A stretch of DNA of 64,000 nucleotides, taken from contig NZ_JAKSXW010000149.1 of assembly GCF_022829405.1 (NCBI RefSeq), forward strand, positions 496,001 through 560,000. Reading direction: 5' to 3'. The translations under genes were made by a program, and so were the position numbers. Shown here one piece after another: positions 41,251 through 49,240 of this stretch. Positions within the stretch are counted from its first letter, which is position 1. Every line of letters begins with the position of its first letter. The notes beneath the pieces are model-generated. The model saw only the letters and a program-made list of their open reading frames with translations, was not told the origin of the DNA and ran no database searches. This DNA is from Methylobacterium sp. J-076 (lineage in GTDB: Bacteria > Pseudomonadota > Alphaproteobacteria > Rhizobiales > Beijerinckiaceae).

Positions 41251-42374
41251 AGCCGGTTCTCCGCGACATCCGTGGTGCCGACGCGGACCTTCCGCAGGCG
41301 GCCGTCCCGCAGGACACCCAGTTCCACCGTCGCGCCGATCCCACCCTCGGCGATGGCGGCCGTCAGGTCGGCGAGGCGGTGCACCTCGTTCCCGCCGGCC
41401 GAAACGATGATGTCGCCCACGGTGCCGGTCTGCGGATCGACGCCGCGCAAGCCGGCCTGCGCGGCGGGCGAGCCACGCAGCACCCGCAGGACGACGACGC
41501 CGTCGATTCCCAGCCGGGCGGCCGTGGCCTCCTGCCCGGCGATGATGCCGATGCCGGGGTTGCGCACCCGCCCCGCCCGGATCAGCTCCGGGACCACCCG
41601 GTTCACCACGTCCACGGGGATGGCGAAGCCGATGCCCGCGCTCGCCCCCGAGGGCGAGACGATGGCGGTGTTCACGCCGATCAGCCGCCCGGCGGAGTCG
41701 AGCAACGGCCCGCCGGAATTGCCGGGGTTGATCGCCGCATCGGTCTGGATCACCCCCGACACCTCCCGGCCCTCGCTCGTGGGCATCCGGCGCCGGACGG
41801 CGCTGATGACCCCGGTGGTGAGGGTGTGGTCGAGGCCGAACGGGTTGCCGATGGCGAAGACCGATTGGCCGACCTTCAGATCCGCCGAGGTGCCGACGGC
41901 CAGGGGCGGCGGCGGGCGTTGGATGCGGCCGAGGCGCAGCACGGCCAGATCGTAGGACGGCGCCATGCCGACCAGGGTGGCGGCCACCACCTCCCCCGAA
42001 CTCAGCCGCACCGAGACGGAGCCGCCCGATTGCGCAGCGGCCTGCACGACATGGGTGTTCGTGACGACGTGGCCGGCGCCGTCCCAGACGAAGCCCGTGC
42101 CGGTCTGGGTGCCGCCCTCCTCGCCCTCGTTCTCGATGTCGAGGAGCCCGCGGTCCTGGGCGACGGCCTGGGCGAAGACGTGGACCACGGAGGGGCTCGC
42201 CCGCTCGAACAGGGCTATGGTCGACTTCTCCGACTCCGCGAGGTCGCCCCGGGCGGCGACGGTGCGCGGGGTGCTGGCGGAGTACAGCAGGGGTGTGACG
42301 TAGGGCTGCACCACGGCGAGCCCGAGACACAGCAGGACCAGCGCGAGCACGAGGCGTCGGGTGCGGTCCGGCAC
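41247..42374 (-). CDS. HtrA/DegP-like serine protease with PDZ domain
   Basis: A membrane-anchored periplasmic S1C protease, 375 residues. The GTG at 42374 follows a CGGAG ribosome site and places a transmembrane anchor at ~7-26. The catalytic triad is His108 (TNTHVV), Asp142 (YDLAVLRL) and Ser220 (NPGNSGGPL). One C-terminal PDZ domain covers about 275-365. The single PDZ and N-terminal anchor resemble DegS or cyanobacterial-type HtrA rather than soluble DegP. It heads an operon with an exported peptide and a J-domain protein, suggesting an envelope protein-quality module. Confidence 0.9.
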   Translation of the reverse strand: MPDRTRRLVLALVLLCLGLAVVQPYVTPLLYSASTPRTVAARGDLAESEKSTIALFERASPSVVHVFAQAVAQDRGLLDIENEGEEGGTQTGTGFVWDGAGHVVTNTHVVQAAAQSGGSVSVRLSSGEVVAATLVGMAPSYDLAVLRLGRIQRPPPPLAVGTSADLKVGQSVFAIGNPFGLDHTLTTGVISAVRRRMPTSEGREVSGVIQTDAAINPGNSGGPLLDSAGRLIGVNTAIVSPSGASAGIGFAIPVDVVNRVVPELIRAGRVRNPGIGIIAGQEATAARLGIDGVVVLRVLRGSPAAQAGLRGVDPQTGTVGDIIVSAGGNEVHRLADLTAAIAEGGIGATVELGVLRDGRLRKVRVGTTDVAENRL

Positions 42375-42776
42375 AGGGAACTCCGAGGCGTCGGGCGAAG
42401 CGGCGGGTGGCAGGCTCGGCCTTAAGTGAGCGTTCAGCTTCGAGGCGTCAACAAGTCCCCGTCCCCCGATGCGAGCCCTGCCACAGGAAGGGGCGCGTGT
42501 CGGAACAGCTAACGGAATGGTCATGTTTCGGGTGTGACAATCCTCGCAAGTGCAGTCGACTGATCGAGCGCCCAAATCCAATGGTGGCTTTCTAAAGCAG
42601 CCACATCATCGCCGCGAAGGCGGCGATGTCAGGAAATGTGGCGCGATGTGATCTCAAAGCCGCCGCAGTGAAGCGTGTATTGCGAACGTAAGATCGGCCG
42701 CAGCCCCAGCCGGGACCGCGGCGGGGCAGCGTTCGACGTGACGTCAGCGTACCACCAAAGGAAGAGTTGAAGGACC
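42375..42776. other. 402-bp divergent intergenic region with nested inverted repeat
   Basis: Lies between the protease gene (-) and a small gene (+), relatively AT-rich for this genome. It contains a nested inverted repeat at 42601-42641 (listed separately). No gene frame is convincing. It must hold the two divergent promoters, but I cannot assign -35/-10 elements with confidence. Confidence 0.5.
42601..42641. other. Nested inverted repeat, possible structured RNA or regulator site
   Basis: A 9-bp perfect stem (CATCGCCGC at 42607-42615 with GCGGCGATG at 42620-42628) closes a GAAG tetraloop. It lies inside an outer 6-bp repeat (CCACAT at 42601 with ATGTGG ending 42641). It sits about 135 bp upstream of the small gene at 42777. 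It could be an upstream terminator/attenuator or part of an RNA leader. Confidence 0.4.
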
Positions 42777-42992
42777 ATGGAAACCGAAGCCCTCGAACGG
42801 CCCGCCGACCTGACGATCTGGCGCACCATCCCGGCGACCGCGCCGATGGCGCAGCCCGAGCGGTACGGCACCCTGCGCGAGGCGATCGCCGCCGCCGCGG
42901 GCGCCCTCACCGACCCGGCCAAGCAGCCCTGGATCATCACGGAAGAGGGCGAGATCCTCTCGCCGAACTGGATCCGCACGTACCTGAACTGA
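42777..42992 (+). CDS. Small conserved hypothetical protein
   Basis: A 71-residue, soluble protein with ATG 42777 preceded by AAGGA. It opens METEALERPADLTIW, has an Ala-rich helix (REAIAAAAGAL) and closes ITEEGEILSPNWIRTYLN, a pattern resembling short alphaproteobacterial stress or regulatory proteins. No family recognised. It is convergent with jetC and occupies the place where jetD would be expected, but is far too short for that. Confidence 0.55.
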   Translation: METEALERPADLTIWRTIPATAPMAQPERYGTLREAIAAAAGALTDPAKQPWIITEEGEILSPNWIRTYLN

Positions 42993-43004
42993 CGGACGGG
43001 GATT

Positions 43005-43028
43005 GCGGGGACGGCGATCCCGCCCCGC
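43005..43028. terminator. Weak hairpin between convergent genes
   Basis: GCGGGG (43005-43010) pairs with CCCCGC (43023-43028), loop 12, between the stop of the 71-residue gene and the stop of jetC. Placement suggests termination, but the stem is only 6 bp. Confidence 0.25.
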
Positions 43029-43037
43029 GCCCTCCGC

Positions 43038-46000
43038 CTACTCCGCCGCGTCCTGCCGGCGGAAGCCCTCGATTCCCTGGTGATCGGGGTTGATGGCCTG
43101 CAGCGCCCGCCGGGCGGCTTCCAGCGGATGCTCGGACTCGATGCGCACGGCGCTGAGGTCCGGGCTCTTGTAGACCGTGACGATGGTGTCCATCACCTCG
43201 GTCAGGGTGGTGCGCTTGTCCTCCGGCGCCGCGATCAGCAACTGCAGGCCCCAGGCCCGGTAGAGATCGACCAGCGCCTGGCTGTTGCGCACGTCGAGCT
43301 TCGAGAACGCCTCGTCCAGCAGGCACAGCCCGAGCCCCGGATGCTCCGCCCCCGGCCGGTCGCCGGGATAGTAGGCGCTGGCCAGCGAGGCCGCGATGGC
43401 GACGTAGAACGGCGCCTGCGCCTCCCCGCCCGAACCGCGCAGGGCCCGGGCCGACATGGTGGTGCGGTTGCCCGCCTTGTCCTTCATGCCGATCTCGTAG
43501 ACGAAATAATTGCGGTAGTCGGCGAGCCGGCTCGCATCCTCCTCCCCCGCGATCAGGGCGGTGATCTCGGCCAGCGCCGCCGCCATCGGCCCCTCGACCT
43601 CCCCGGTCAGCAGCGCCTGCGCCGCCTCGGGTGAGCGGGCCGCCTCCACCGCCAGGGCGTGGACGGCGGCGTAGCGCCGATCCACCGCCGCCTCGAAGGC
43701 GTAGGTCTGGCCGGTGAAGGACCGGGCCGACAGCCGCTCGTTGAGGGCCGCCAGCCGGGTGTGGACGCGCTCGAACCGGTCCGCGAGCCGGGCCAGCAGG
43801 TCCTCGGTCATCAGCCGCCGCATCTCGGCCTCGGCCCGGGCCGCCTGATCGCGGTAGCGGCGCAGCTCGTGGCCCTCCACCGCCTCGTATTCCCGACGGA
43901 CCCAGGCGAACCCTTCGATGGCCGCCACATCGCCCGCCCGGAGGGGGTTCTCGATCCGCCACGTGGCGCAGGCTTCGGCGAGTTCGCGCTCGGCGACGCG
44001 CCCGTGGGAACGGGCCGCCTCCGCCGCCTCCCGGGCACGGCTGCGCTCCTGGGCCGCGAGCGCCCCGGCCCCCTTGGGATCGAGCCCCGCGAGCGCCTTG
44101 CGCGCGGCGACGACGACGGTTGGGTCGAACACCTCCATCCGCGCCACCCGGACCCGGGCCGCGTCCCCGCCGACGCACTGGCGCAGCGCCCCCCGCCGGG
44201 CGGCGAGGGCGGCCCGGGCCGCCTCGCGCATGGTGCCGACCCGGGCGCCGAGGGCGGCCTCGTCGGCGAGCATCCGGTCGAGCTTCGGTTCGAGGTCCTC
44301 CGACAGCTCGCGCAGGTAGGCGACGCGTTCCGCGTTCAGCGCGGCGATCTCCGCGTCGAGCCCGCCGGTGTCGCGCTTCTCGATCTCGGCGCGATCGGTT
44401 CGGAGGGTCCGGCGGCGGCCTTCGAGGCCGTCCAGTTCCCCGCGCAGGGTATCCACGTCGTCCAGGCCGCGCTCGATCCGCGCGCGGATCGTCGCCGCCG
44501 TACGGGCCGCCTCCCGCAGCACCGCCGCCCCGCCGCGCAGGCGCCGCGCCTCGGCCGCCGCGTTCTCGTGGACACGGCGGCTCTCCGGCGTCGGCCCGCG
44601 ATGGCCGCGGGTCATCATCAGGTCGACCCCGCGGGTGATGGAATAGGCCATGCCCGACGTGGTGCGCCCGCTCGGCGCCACGGCCCGGGACAGGCGCGCG
44701 AGCTCCGCGTCGTTGCGGGCGAGGTCGTAGCCGCCGATCCGCACGCCGAGGAAGGCGCGGGCATGGGGGTCGCCCGTCTCGATCACCGACATGGCGCCGT
44801 CGTCGTCGTGGCGTGCCCGCTGCCGGGCGGTGTCGGTGGTCTTCACGAGGATGCAGCGGTGGAACCGGTCCCGGCCCGCCTGGAGCACGCCGAACGCCTC
44901 CTCCAGCCGGTCGGGCTCGACGATCAGCGCCTCGCGGGCGCGGCCGAGCAAGGCCTCGATGGCCGGGCCCCAGGTGGGATCGGTGATCTCGGCACGCTCA
45001 CAGATGGCGACGGCCTCGATGCCCTTCCGCTCCAGTTCGGCGCGGAAGGCCAGCGTGTCCGAGGACAGTCGCGCCCCCGTCCCCGCGCCCGGTCGCGGGG
45101 CGGTGCGCTCGGCCTCGGCCTCGGCGCTGCGGGCCTTGAGGGCGGCATCCTCGGCCGCCCGTTCCAGGGCCTCATCGAAGGGTGCCAGGCGGGACAATCC
45201 CTCGATCAGGGCGGGCAGCGGCCCGTCGGCGCGGAGGATCTCGTCGGGCGGGGTGTCCTTGCGCAGGCTCGCCCGGGCGCAGGCCTCGGCGAGGCGGGCC
45301 GCCTGGGGGGCCACGGGCCGGAGAGCCGGCGCCACCGATTGCAGCCGGGCCATCTGGCCGACAAGGGAGACGAGGTCGCCGACCCGACCGGCGAACTCCT
45401 TGCGGTCGCGCTCCAGCATGGACAGGCCGAGGTCGGCGGCGGTGAGGCGGTCGCCCGTCGCCTGCCCGGCCTTGAGGGCCTTCTTCTCGGCGATCTCCCG
45501 GTCGATCTCGCGCACGAAGCCGCGGCTGTCGGTGACGCGCTCCCGGGCGAGGCAGAGGGCGTCGGCCCCCTCGCGCAGCTTGAGGCGGACGGTGGTGAGG
45601 TCGAGGGTCCGCCGCCGCAGCTCAGCCACCGCGGCCCGCAATTCGTGCTCGGCCGAGGCGACGACGGCCTCGCCCCACGCCTCGTAGCGGTCGCGCAGCC
45701 GGCGCAGGCGCACGAGCCGGGCCTCCATCTCGCCGAGGGTGTCGAGGAGCGACTTCCAGGTGGCGATCGACTGGCGGACGCGGTCGACGTTCAGGGGCTC
45801 CGGGTCGAGGACGAAGGCCCGCACGAAGGCGCTGGTGTCGAAGATCGGCTTGAACGCCACGGCGTTGGCGAAGCTGCGCAGGAAGTGGCGCGGCTCCGGC
45901 GCGGGGGCGCCCTCCCGGAGCGCCCCCAGGAGGTCGGCGGTGAAGCGCTCGCCGGAGGTGCGGTATTCGGTGAAGCTCTCCGCCCGCGCCCGCAGGTCGG

Positions 46001-46550
46001 CGGCGATCTCGGACCAGGGGGCGGTGTAGGTGCCGGCCTCGTTGCTGCGGGCATAGTCGGCGATGGAGAACCGGTGGCCGATGGCGATGAAGCGCGAGAG
46101 GACGCTCTCCTTCGCCTCGTCCGCCCGCGCCGCCAGGGCGAGGCCGGCGGTGACGACCCGGCCCGAGGACGGGTTCTCGAAGGTCAGGGACAGCACCGTC
46201 TCGCAGGCTTCCCGCGTCGGCCGCCCGCCCTCGGCGGGGTCGCTGATCCAGCCCAGGCAATAGTCCCGCACCGTCCGCGCGCTGCGGCCCGAGGCCGAGG
46301 CGTTCAGGGCGAGTCGGCTGGCGTTGTTGCCGGCGAGCACGGTGCCCACGGCGTCGAAGATCGTGGACTTGCCCGCCCCGGTGGGCCCCACCAGGGCCGC
46401 GGCACCCCTGATCCTGATCTGCTCCCGGCGGATCAGGTACCAGTTGGAAATCGCGATGTCGGTCAGAAGGTACAAAGGGTGCAATCCGCCCGCCGGCCTG
46501 GGGAGCCGGACCAGTTGGCCGGAGTCGCGCCGCGACGCAAGGGATAGCAT
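43038..46550 (-). CDS. jetC: SMC-like ATPase, JetC/MksB-type (Wadjet/Mks)
   Basis: A long SMC-like ATPase of about 1170 residues. The N-terminal ATPase half has Walker A at residues 55-62 (GPTGAGKS) after LYLLTDIAISNWYL, the usual JetC/MksB opening. Long Arg/Glu/Ala-rich coiled coils flank a central hinge-like region (WGPAIEALLGRAREALIV, near 480). The C-terminal half has the signature LRGSGGEAQAPF and Walker B LCLLDEAFSKLD. In Wadjet and MksBEF systems this subunit dimerises and extrudes DNA loops. The start is uncertain: ATG 46550 lacks a ribosome site, and TTG 46484 is an alternative. It is separated from jetB by a 654-bp gap containing a TA pair in the other orientation. Confidence 0.88.
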   Translation of the reverse strand: MLSLASRRDSGQLVRLPRPAGGLHPLYLLTDIAISNWYLIRREQIRIRGAAALVGPTGAGKSTIFDAVGTVLAGNNASRLALNASASGRSARTVRDYCLGWISDPAEGGRPTREACETVLSLTFENPSSGRVVTAGLALAARADEAKESVLSRFIAIGHRFSIADYARSNEAGTYTAPWSEIAADLRARAESFTEYRTSGERFTADLLGALREGAPAPEPRHFLRSFANAVAFKPIFDTSAFVRAFVLDPEPLNVDRVRQSIATWKSLLDTLGEMEARLVRLRRLRDRYEAWGEAVVASAEHELRAAVAELRRRTLDLTTVRLKLREGADALCLARERVTDSRGFVREIDREIAEKKALKAGQATGDRLTAADLGLSMLERDRKEFAGRVGDLVSLVGQMARLQSVAPALRPVAPQAARLAEACARASLRKDTPPDEILRADGPLPALIEGLSRLAPFDEALERAAEDAALKARSAEAEAERTAPRPGAGTGARLSSDTLAFRAELERKGIEAVAICERAEITDPTWGPAIEALLGRAREALIVEPDRLEEAFGVLQAGRDRFHRCILVKTTDTARQRARHDDDGAMSVIETGDPHARAFLGVRIGGYDLARNDAELARLSRAVAPSGRTTSGMAYSITRGVDLMMTRGHRGPTPESRRVHENAAAEARRLRGGAAVLREAARTAATIRARIERGLDDVDTLRGELDGLEGRRRTLRTDRAEIEKRDTGGLDAEIAALNAERVAYLRELSEDLEPKLDRMLADEAALGARVGTMREAARAALAARRGALRQCVGGDAARVRVARMEVFDPTVVVAARKALAGLDPKGAGALAAQERSRAREAAEAARSHGRVAERELAEACATWRIENPLRAGDVAAIEGFAWVRREYEAVEGHELRRYRDQAARAEAEMRRLMTEDLLARLADRFERVHTRLAALNERLSARSFTGQTYAFEAAVDRRYAAVHALAVEAARSPEAAQALLTGEVEGPMAAALAEITALIAGEEDASRLADYRNYFVYEIGMKDKAGNRTTMSARALRGSGGEAQAPFYVAIAASLASAYYPGDRPGAEHPGLGLCLLDEAFSKLDVRNSQALVDLYRAWGLQLLIAAPEDKRTTLTEVMDTIVTVYKSPDLSAVRIESEHPLEAARRALQAINPDHQGIEGFRRQDAAE

Positions 46551-46564
46551 TCGGGGGAACCGCT

Positions 46565-46590
46565 CGACATTTTGTCGTTTATGGACGACA
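46565..46590. promoter_or_regulatory. Operator-like palindrome in the jetC/toxin divergent gap
   Basis: CGACA-TTT-TGTCG (46565-46577) is a perfect 5-bp inverted repeat, followed after 8 bases by another CGACA half-site (46586-46590). It lies in the 46-bp gap between the jetC start (46550, -) and the toxin start (46597, +). TA operons commonly repress themselves at such sites, so the antitoxin is the natural candidate ligand, and the site could control jetC as well. Confidence 0.5.
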
Positions 46591-46596
46591 GAGGGT

Positions 46597-46887
46597 GTGC
46601 TGACGATCCGCCGGACAGATGCCTTCCAACGCTGGCTCGACGGGCTTCGCGATGTCCGGGCGCTCGCGCGAATCGCGATGCGTCTCGACCGACTGGCCCT
46701 CGGCAATCCCGGCGACGTGAGGGCGGTCGGCGAGGGCGTGCGCGAGATGCGGATCGATGATGGGCCGGGCTACCGCGTCTATTTCGTCCAGCGCGGAAGC
46801 GAGGTGATCGTGCTCCTGTGCGGCGGGGACAAGTCCAGTCGGGAGCGGGACATCGCCCAGGCAAAAGACCTTGCGAGGGAGGTGTGA
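46597..46887 (+). CDS. RelE/HigB-type toxin (addiction-module killer protein)
   Basis: A 96-residue protein of the RelE/ParE superfamily, subgroup of phage-Gp49-like HigB killers. The signatures are visible: DAFQRWLDGLRD at the N-terminus, GVREMRIDDGPGYRVYFVQ near residue 48, and LCGGDKSSRERDIAQAKDLA at the C-terminus. Such toxins typically cleave mRNA on the ribosome. The GTG at 46597 is the likely start. The antitoxin gene begins 2 bases after its stop, so toxin-first order holds. It is on the opposite strand from the flanking jet genes. Confidence 0.9.
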   Translation: MLTIRRTDAFQRWLDGLRDVRALARIAMRLDRLALGNPGDVRAVGEGVREMRIDDGPGYRVYFVQRGSEVIVLLCGGDKSSRERDIAQAKDLAREV

Positions 46888-46889
46888 CG

Positions 46890-47198
46890 ATGCCGGTTGA
46901 GACGCCCCCCTACGACAGCGCCGAACACCTGCGCACGCCGGAGCATATCGCGGCCTATCTCGATGCCGTGCTCGAAGAGAACGATCCCGCACTGCTGGCC
47001 CATGCCCTCGGCGTGGTGGCGCGGGCGAAGGGCATGACCGAGGTGGCGGAAGCCGCCGGCCGGTCCCGCGCGCAGCTGTACCGGTCCCTGTCGGAGGACG
47101 GCAATCCGCAACTCGCAACGGTGATGAGCGTGCTGAAGGCATTGGGGTTCCGGTTGAGCGTTCAGCCGGCCGAGCGAAACGAGCCGGAGGCCGCCTGA
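46890..47198 (+). CDS. HigA-like antitoxin (addiction-module antidote)
   Basis: A 102-residue XRE-type helix-turn-helix protein: YLDAVLEENDPALLAHALGV near residue 25, then MTEVAEAAGRSRAQLYRSLS (DNA-binding helix-turn-helix, ~48-67), then NPQLATVMSVLKALGFRLSV. This pattern is that of the antidote partner of Gp49-like killers. ATG 46890 follows GAGGGAGG, and the start lies 2 bp past the toxin stop. It probably represses its own promoter. It ends 6 bp from the stop of jetB on the other strand. Confidence 0.9.
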   Translation: MPVETPPYDSAEHLRTPEHIAAYLDAVLEENDPALLAHALGVVARAKGMTEVAEAAGRSRAQLYRSLSEDGNPQLATVMSVLKALGFRLSVQPAERNEPEAA

Positions 47199-47204
47199 GG
47201 CGAC

Positions 47205-47828
47205 TCACCCCCGCGCATCGGCCCAGCCCCGCAGCCGTTCCATCCAGGCGTCGGAGGCGATGACCGTGAGGCCGGGCAGGAGGGCGAGCGGCGTGACGCG
47301 CTCGATCCGGTCGCGCTCGCCGAGCTTGAGGCCGCCGCGCCGGGCGAACAGGCGCAGGATCTCGCCCAGGCGCCCCTCGTCGGGCGGGTCGTTGCGGGCG
47401 GCGGTGCGGATCTTCTCCACGATCTCGTCCGTGGTGCATTCCACGATGCCGTCCGTGCCGACGCGGGCATCCCGCAGGCCCTCCTCGTAGAGCAGCCGCA
47501 AGGCGAGGAGCACCAGAGTCTCGTCCTTGCGCAGGCGCTCCCCGGCGATGTCGTAGCGGGGGGCGTCCGCCGCCGGGCTCAGGGACACCATCTGGTCCCG
47601 GTGGGCGACGGTCAGGGCATAGCCGAGGCAGGCGAAGTAGTCGGTGAAGAAGGGCGCATAGTGCCGGGCCAGCTCGTAGGCCCGGCCGATGCCCGGCGTA
47701 TCGGCATAGACCACCTGCGCCTTCAGCATCACCTGAAGGGCGCGGATCAGCTCCTCCGCATCCGGGGCGCGGGCACCGGGGGGAGGGGGCTCGTCGCCGT
47801 CGATGATGGCGCGGAACGGTTCAAGCAC
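47205..47828 (-). CDS. jetB: JetB/MksE-type condensin subunit (DUF4194-like)
   Basis: A 207-residue protein, mostly helical, matching the DUF4194/MksE size. ARHYAPFFTDYFACLGYALTV near residue 57 and DETLVLLALRLLYEEGL near 105 fit its winged-helix pattern, with CTTDEIVEKI near 130. MksE/JetB bridges the kleisin and SMC subunits. GTG 47828 overlaps the end of jetA by 8 bases (coupled translation). Normally jetC follows directly; here a TA pair intervenes. Confidence 0.8.
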   Translation of the reverse strand: MLEPFRAIIDGDEPPPPGARAPDAEELIRALQVMLKAQVVYADTPGIGRAYELARHYAPFFTDYFACLGYALTVAHRDQMVSLSPAADAPRYDIAGERLRKDETLVLLALRLLYEEGLRDARVGTDGIVECTTDEIVEKIRTAARNDPPDEGRLGEILRLFARRGGLKLGERDRIERVTPLALLPGLTVIASDAWMERLRGWADARG

Positions 47829-49203
47829 GGCTCGCCTCCCCCGGCCGCCGCGCCACGACGAAATCCGGGCAGTCGAGCCAGCCGTTGGCCAGACGCTCGG
47901 TGAGGTGGGTGACGGCGTAGGCCCCCGCGAGCTGACCGTCGAACAACAGGTCGATCTCCCGCAGGCGTTGGAACACGACGAAGTCGTCCACGTCGGCGAT
48001 GGCGATGCCCGAGCCCCGCAGGGGCCTCCCGCGGGCGAGCTCCGCCTCCACGAAGTCGCGCATCCGCTCCGGCGTCACCGTCACCCGGCGGCGGAACTCG
48101 GCCTTGGCCGCGGCGAAGGCATCCACGGCGGGGTCCACGTCGAGGTCCGGCAGGGCCTCGATGAAGATCTCGGCCCGGCGCGCCCGGGGCGATTGCAGGT
48201 GCGCCTCGCCCAGCGGCGGGCGCAGGAGCGAGAGGTCCGCCGGCACGTCCGGGGCCTCGTCCGCGTCGCCCACTGCCTGGAGCAGCCCGGCGATCCGCTC
48301 CACCGTACCGGGGTCGGGGGCCTCCGCGTAGCGCAGGGTCGCGCCGATGCGGCGCTCCAGCCGGACGACCACCGCGTCCACGGCATCGAGATGGCCATCG
48401 ACGCCTTCGAACACCGCGAGGATCTGCGTGAGGTCGGCGCGCACCGCCCGCTCGCCCGCGGGGAGGTCCGCCGCCCGGCCCTCGCGCACCGCCCCCTCGG
48501 CCAGGGCCCGCACGCCGAGCGCGTCGCCCAACGCCCGGTGAGCGAGGCGCACGACGCTCGCCCGGAAGCGGAACGGGTTGAAGCGCGTGTGCAGCGTCCG
48601 GTAATCGCGGATCAGGTGCCGCTCCACGAACTCCTCGAAGAACAGGCGGAAGGAGGCGGCCCGGTCGGGCTCGCGCAGGATCCGCTCCTCGACCTTGCGC
48701 ATCCCGGCCGCGAGGCCGCGGACATGGGCCAGGAACCCGTCGGCGGCCCGCGCCGCGTTGGCGAGGGATTCGGACCGGTTGGCCGGATCGGCCAGGGCCG
48801 ATTCGAGGCCGCCCAGCACATCCAGCACCGCGCCGCCGTAGGAGCGCGTCTCGCCGCGTTCGAGGCGGGACAGCTCCTCCAAAAGCAGGCGGGCCTCCGG
48901 GTCGAACTCGACCACGGGCACGTAGCGTTCCCGGCGCTCGATCAGCCAGCCGGAATCGAGCAGCCGGCGGTAGGGCACGGCCCTCCGCTCGGTTGGGTCG
49001 GGCGGGACCGGATCGTCCCCGTGGACGTCGGGATCACCCCAGCCGGCGGCGAAATCGCCGATCTCGGCCAGGAGCTCGGCCTTGCGCACGGGCTCGGCCC
49101 CCAGCACCCTTCGGTGCAGGTGCAGCAGCAGGGCCGCGTTGAAGGCCCGGCTCGGCGAAGCCAGAGGCCGGAAGAGGTCGTCGGACAGCTGCGCGAACAG
49201 CAT
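47821..49203 (-). CDS. jetA: JetA/MksF-type kleisin-like subunit (DUF3375-like)
   Basis: A 460-residue protein with an N-terminal winged-helix region (QLSDDLFRPLASPSRAFNAALLLHLHRRVLG, given here in part) and a helical middle, as in MukF/MksF/JetA. SGWLIERRERYVPVVEFD near residue 105 and ERHLIRDYRTLHTRFNPFRF near residue 195 fit the family. Its size matches type I JetA. The ATG at 49203 lies 37 bp after the FKBP gene. jetA, jetB and jetC form a gene order A-B-(TA)-C on the minus strand. No JetD nuclease lies next to them. Confidence 0.78.
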   Translation of the reverse strand: MLFAQLSDDLFRPLASPSRAFNAALLLHLHRRVLGAEPVRKAELLAEIGDFAAGWGDPDVHGDDPVPPDPTERRAVPYRRLLDSGWLIERRERYVPVVEFDPEARLLLEELSRLERGETRSYGGAVLDVLGGLESALADPANRSESLANAARAADGFLAHVRGLAAGMRKVEERILREPDRAASFRLFFEEFVERHLIRDYRTLHTRFNPFRFRASVVRLAHRALGDALGVRALAEGAVREGRAADLPAGERAVRADLTQILAVFEGVDGHLDAVDAVVVRLERRIGATLRYAEAPDPGTVERIAGLLQAVGDADEAPDVPADLSLLRPPLGEAHLQSPRARRAEIFIEALPDLDVDPAVDAFAAAKAEFRRRVTVTPERMRDFVEAELARGRPLRGSGIAIADVDDFVVFQRLREIDLLFDGQLAGAYAVTHLTERLANGWLDCPDFVVARRPGEASRA

Positions 49204-49240
49204 CGGACCGCGGACCGGTACGCGCGCGCAGCCGTTCGGC

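Noticed and set aside
42777-42992. Considered as a jetD remnant downstream of jetC
   Set aside because: 71 residues, opposite strand, own ribosome site, and no similarity to toprim-type nuclease motifs.
43659-46547. A 962-codon plus-strand frame antisense to jetC
   Set aside because: Third-position GC artefact of the SMC gene. The SMC protein with its intact motifs explains the region.
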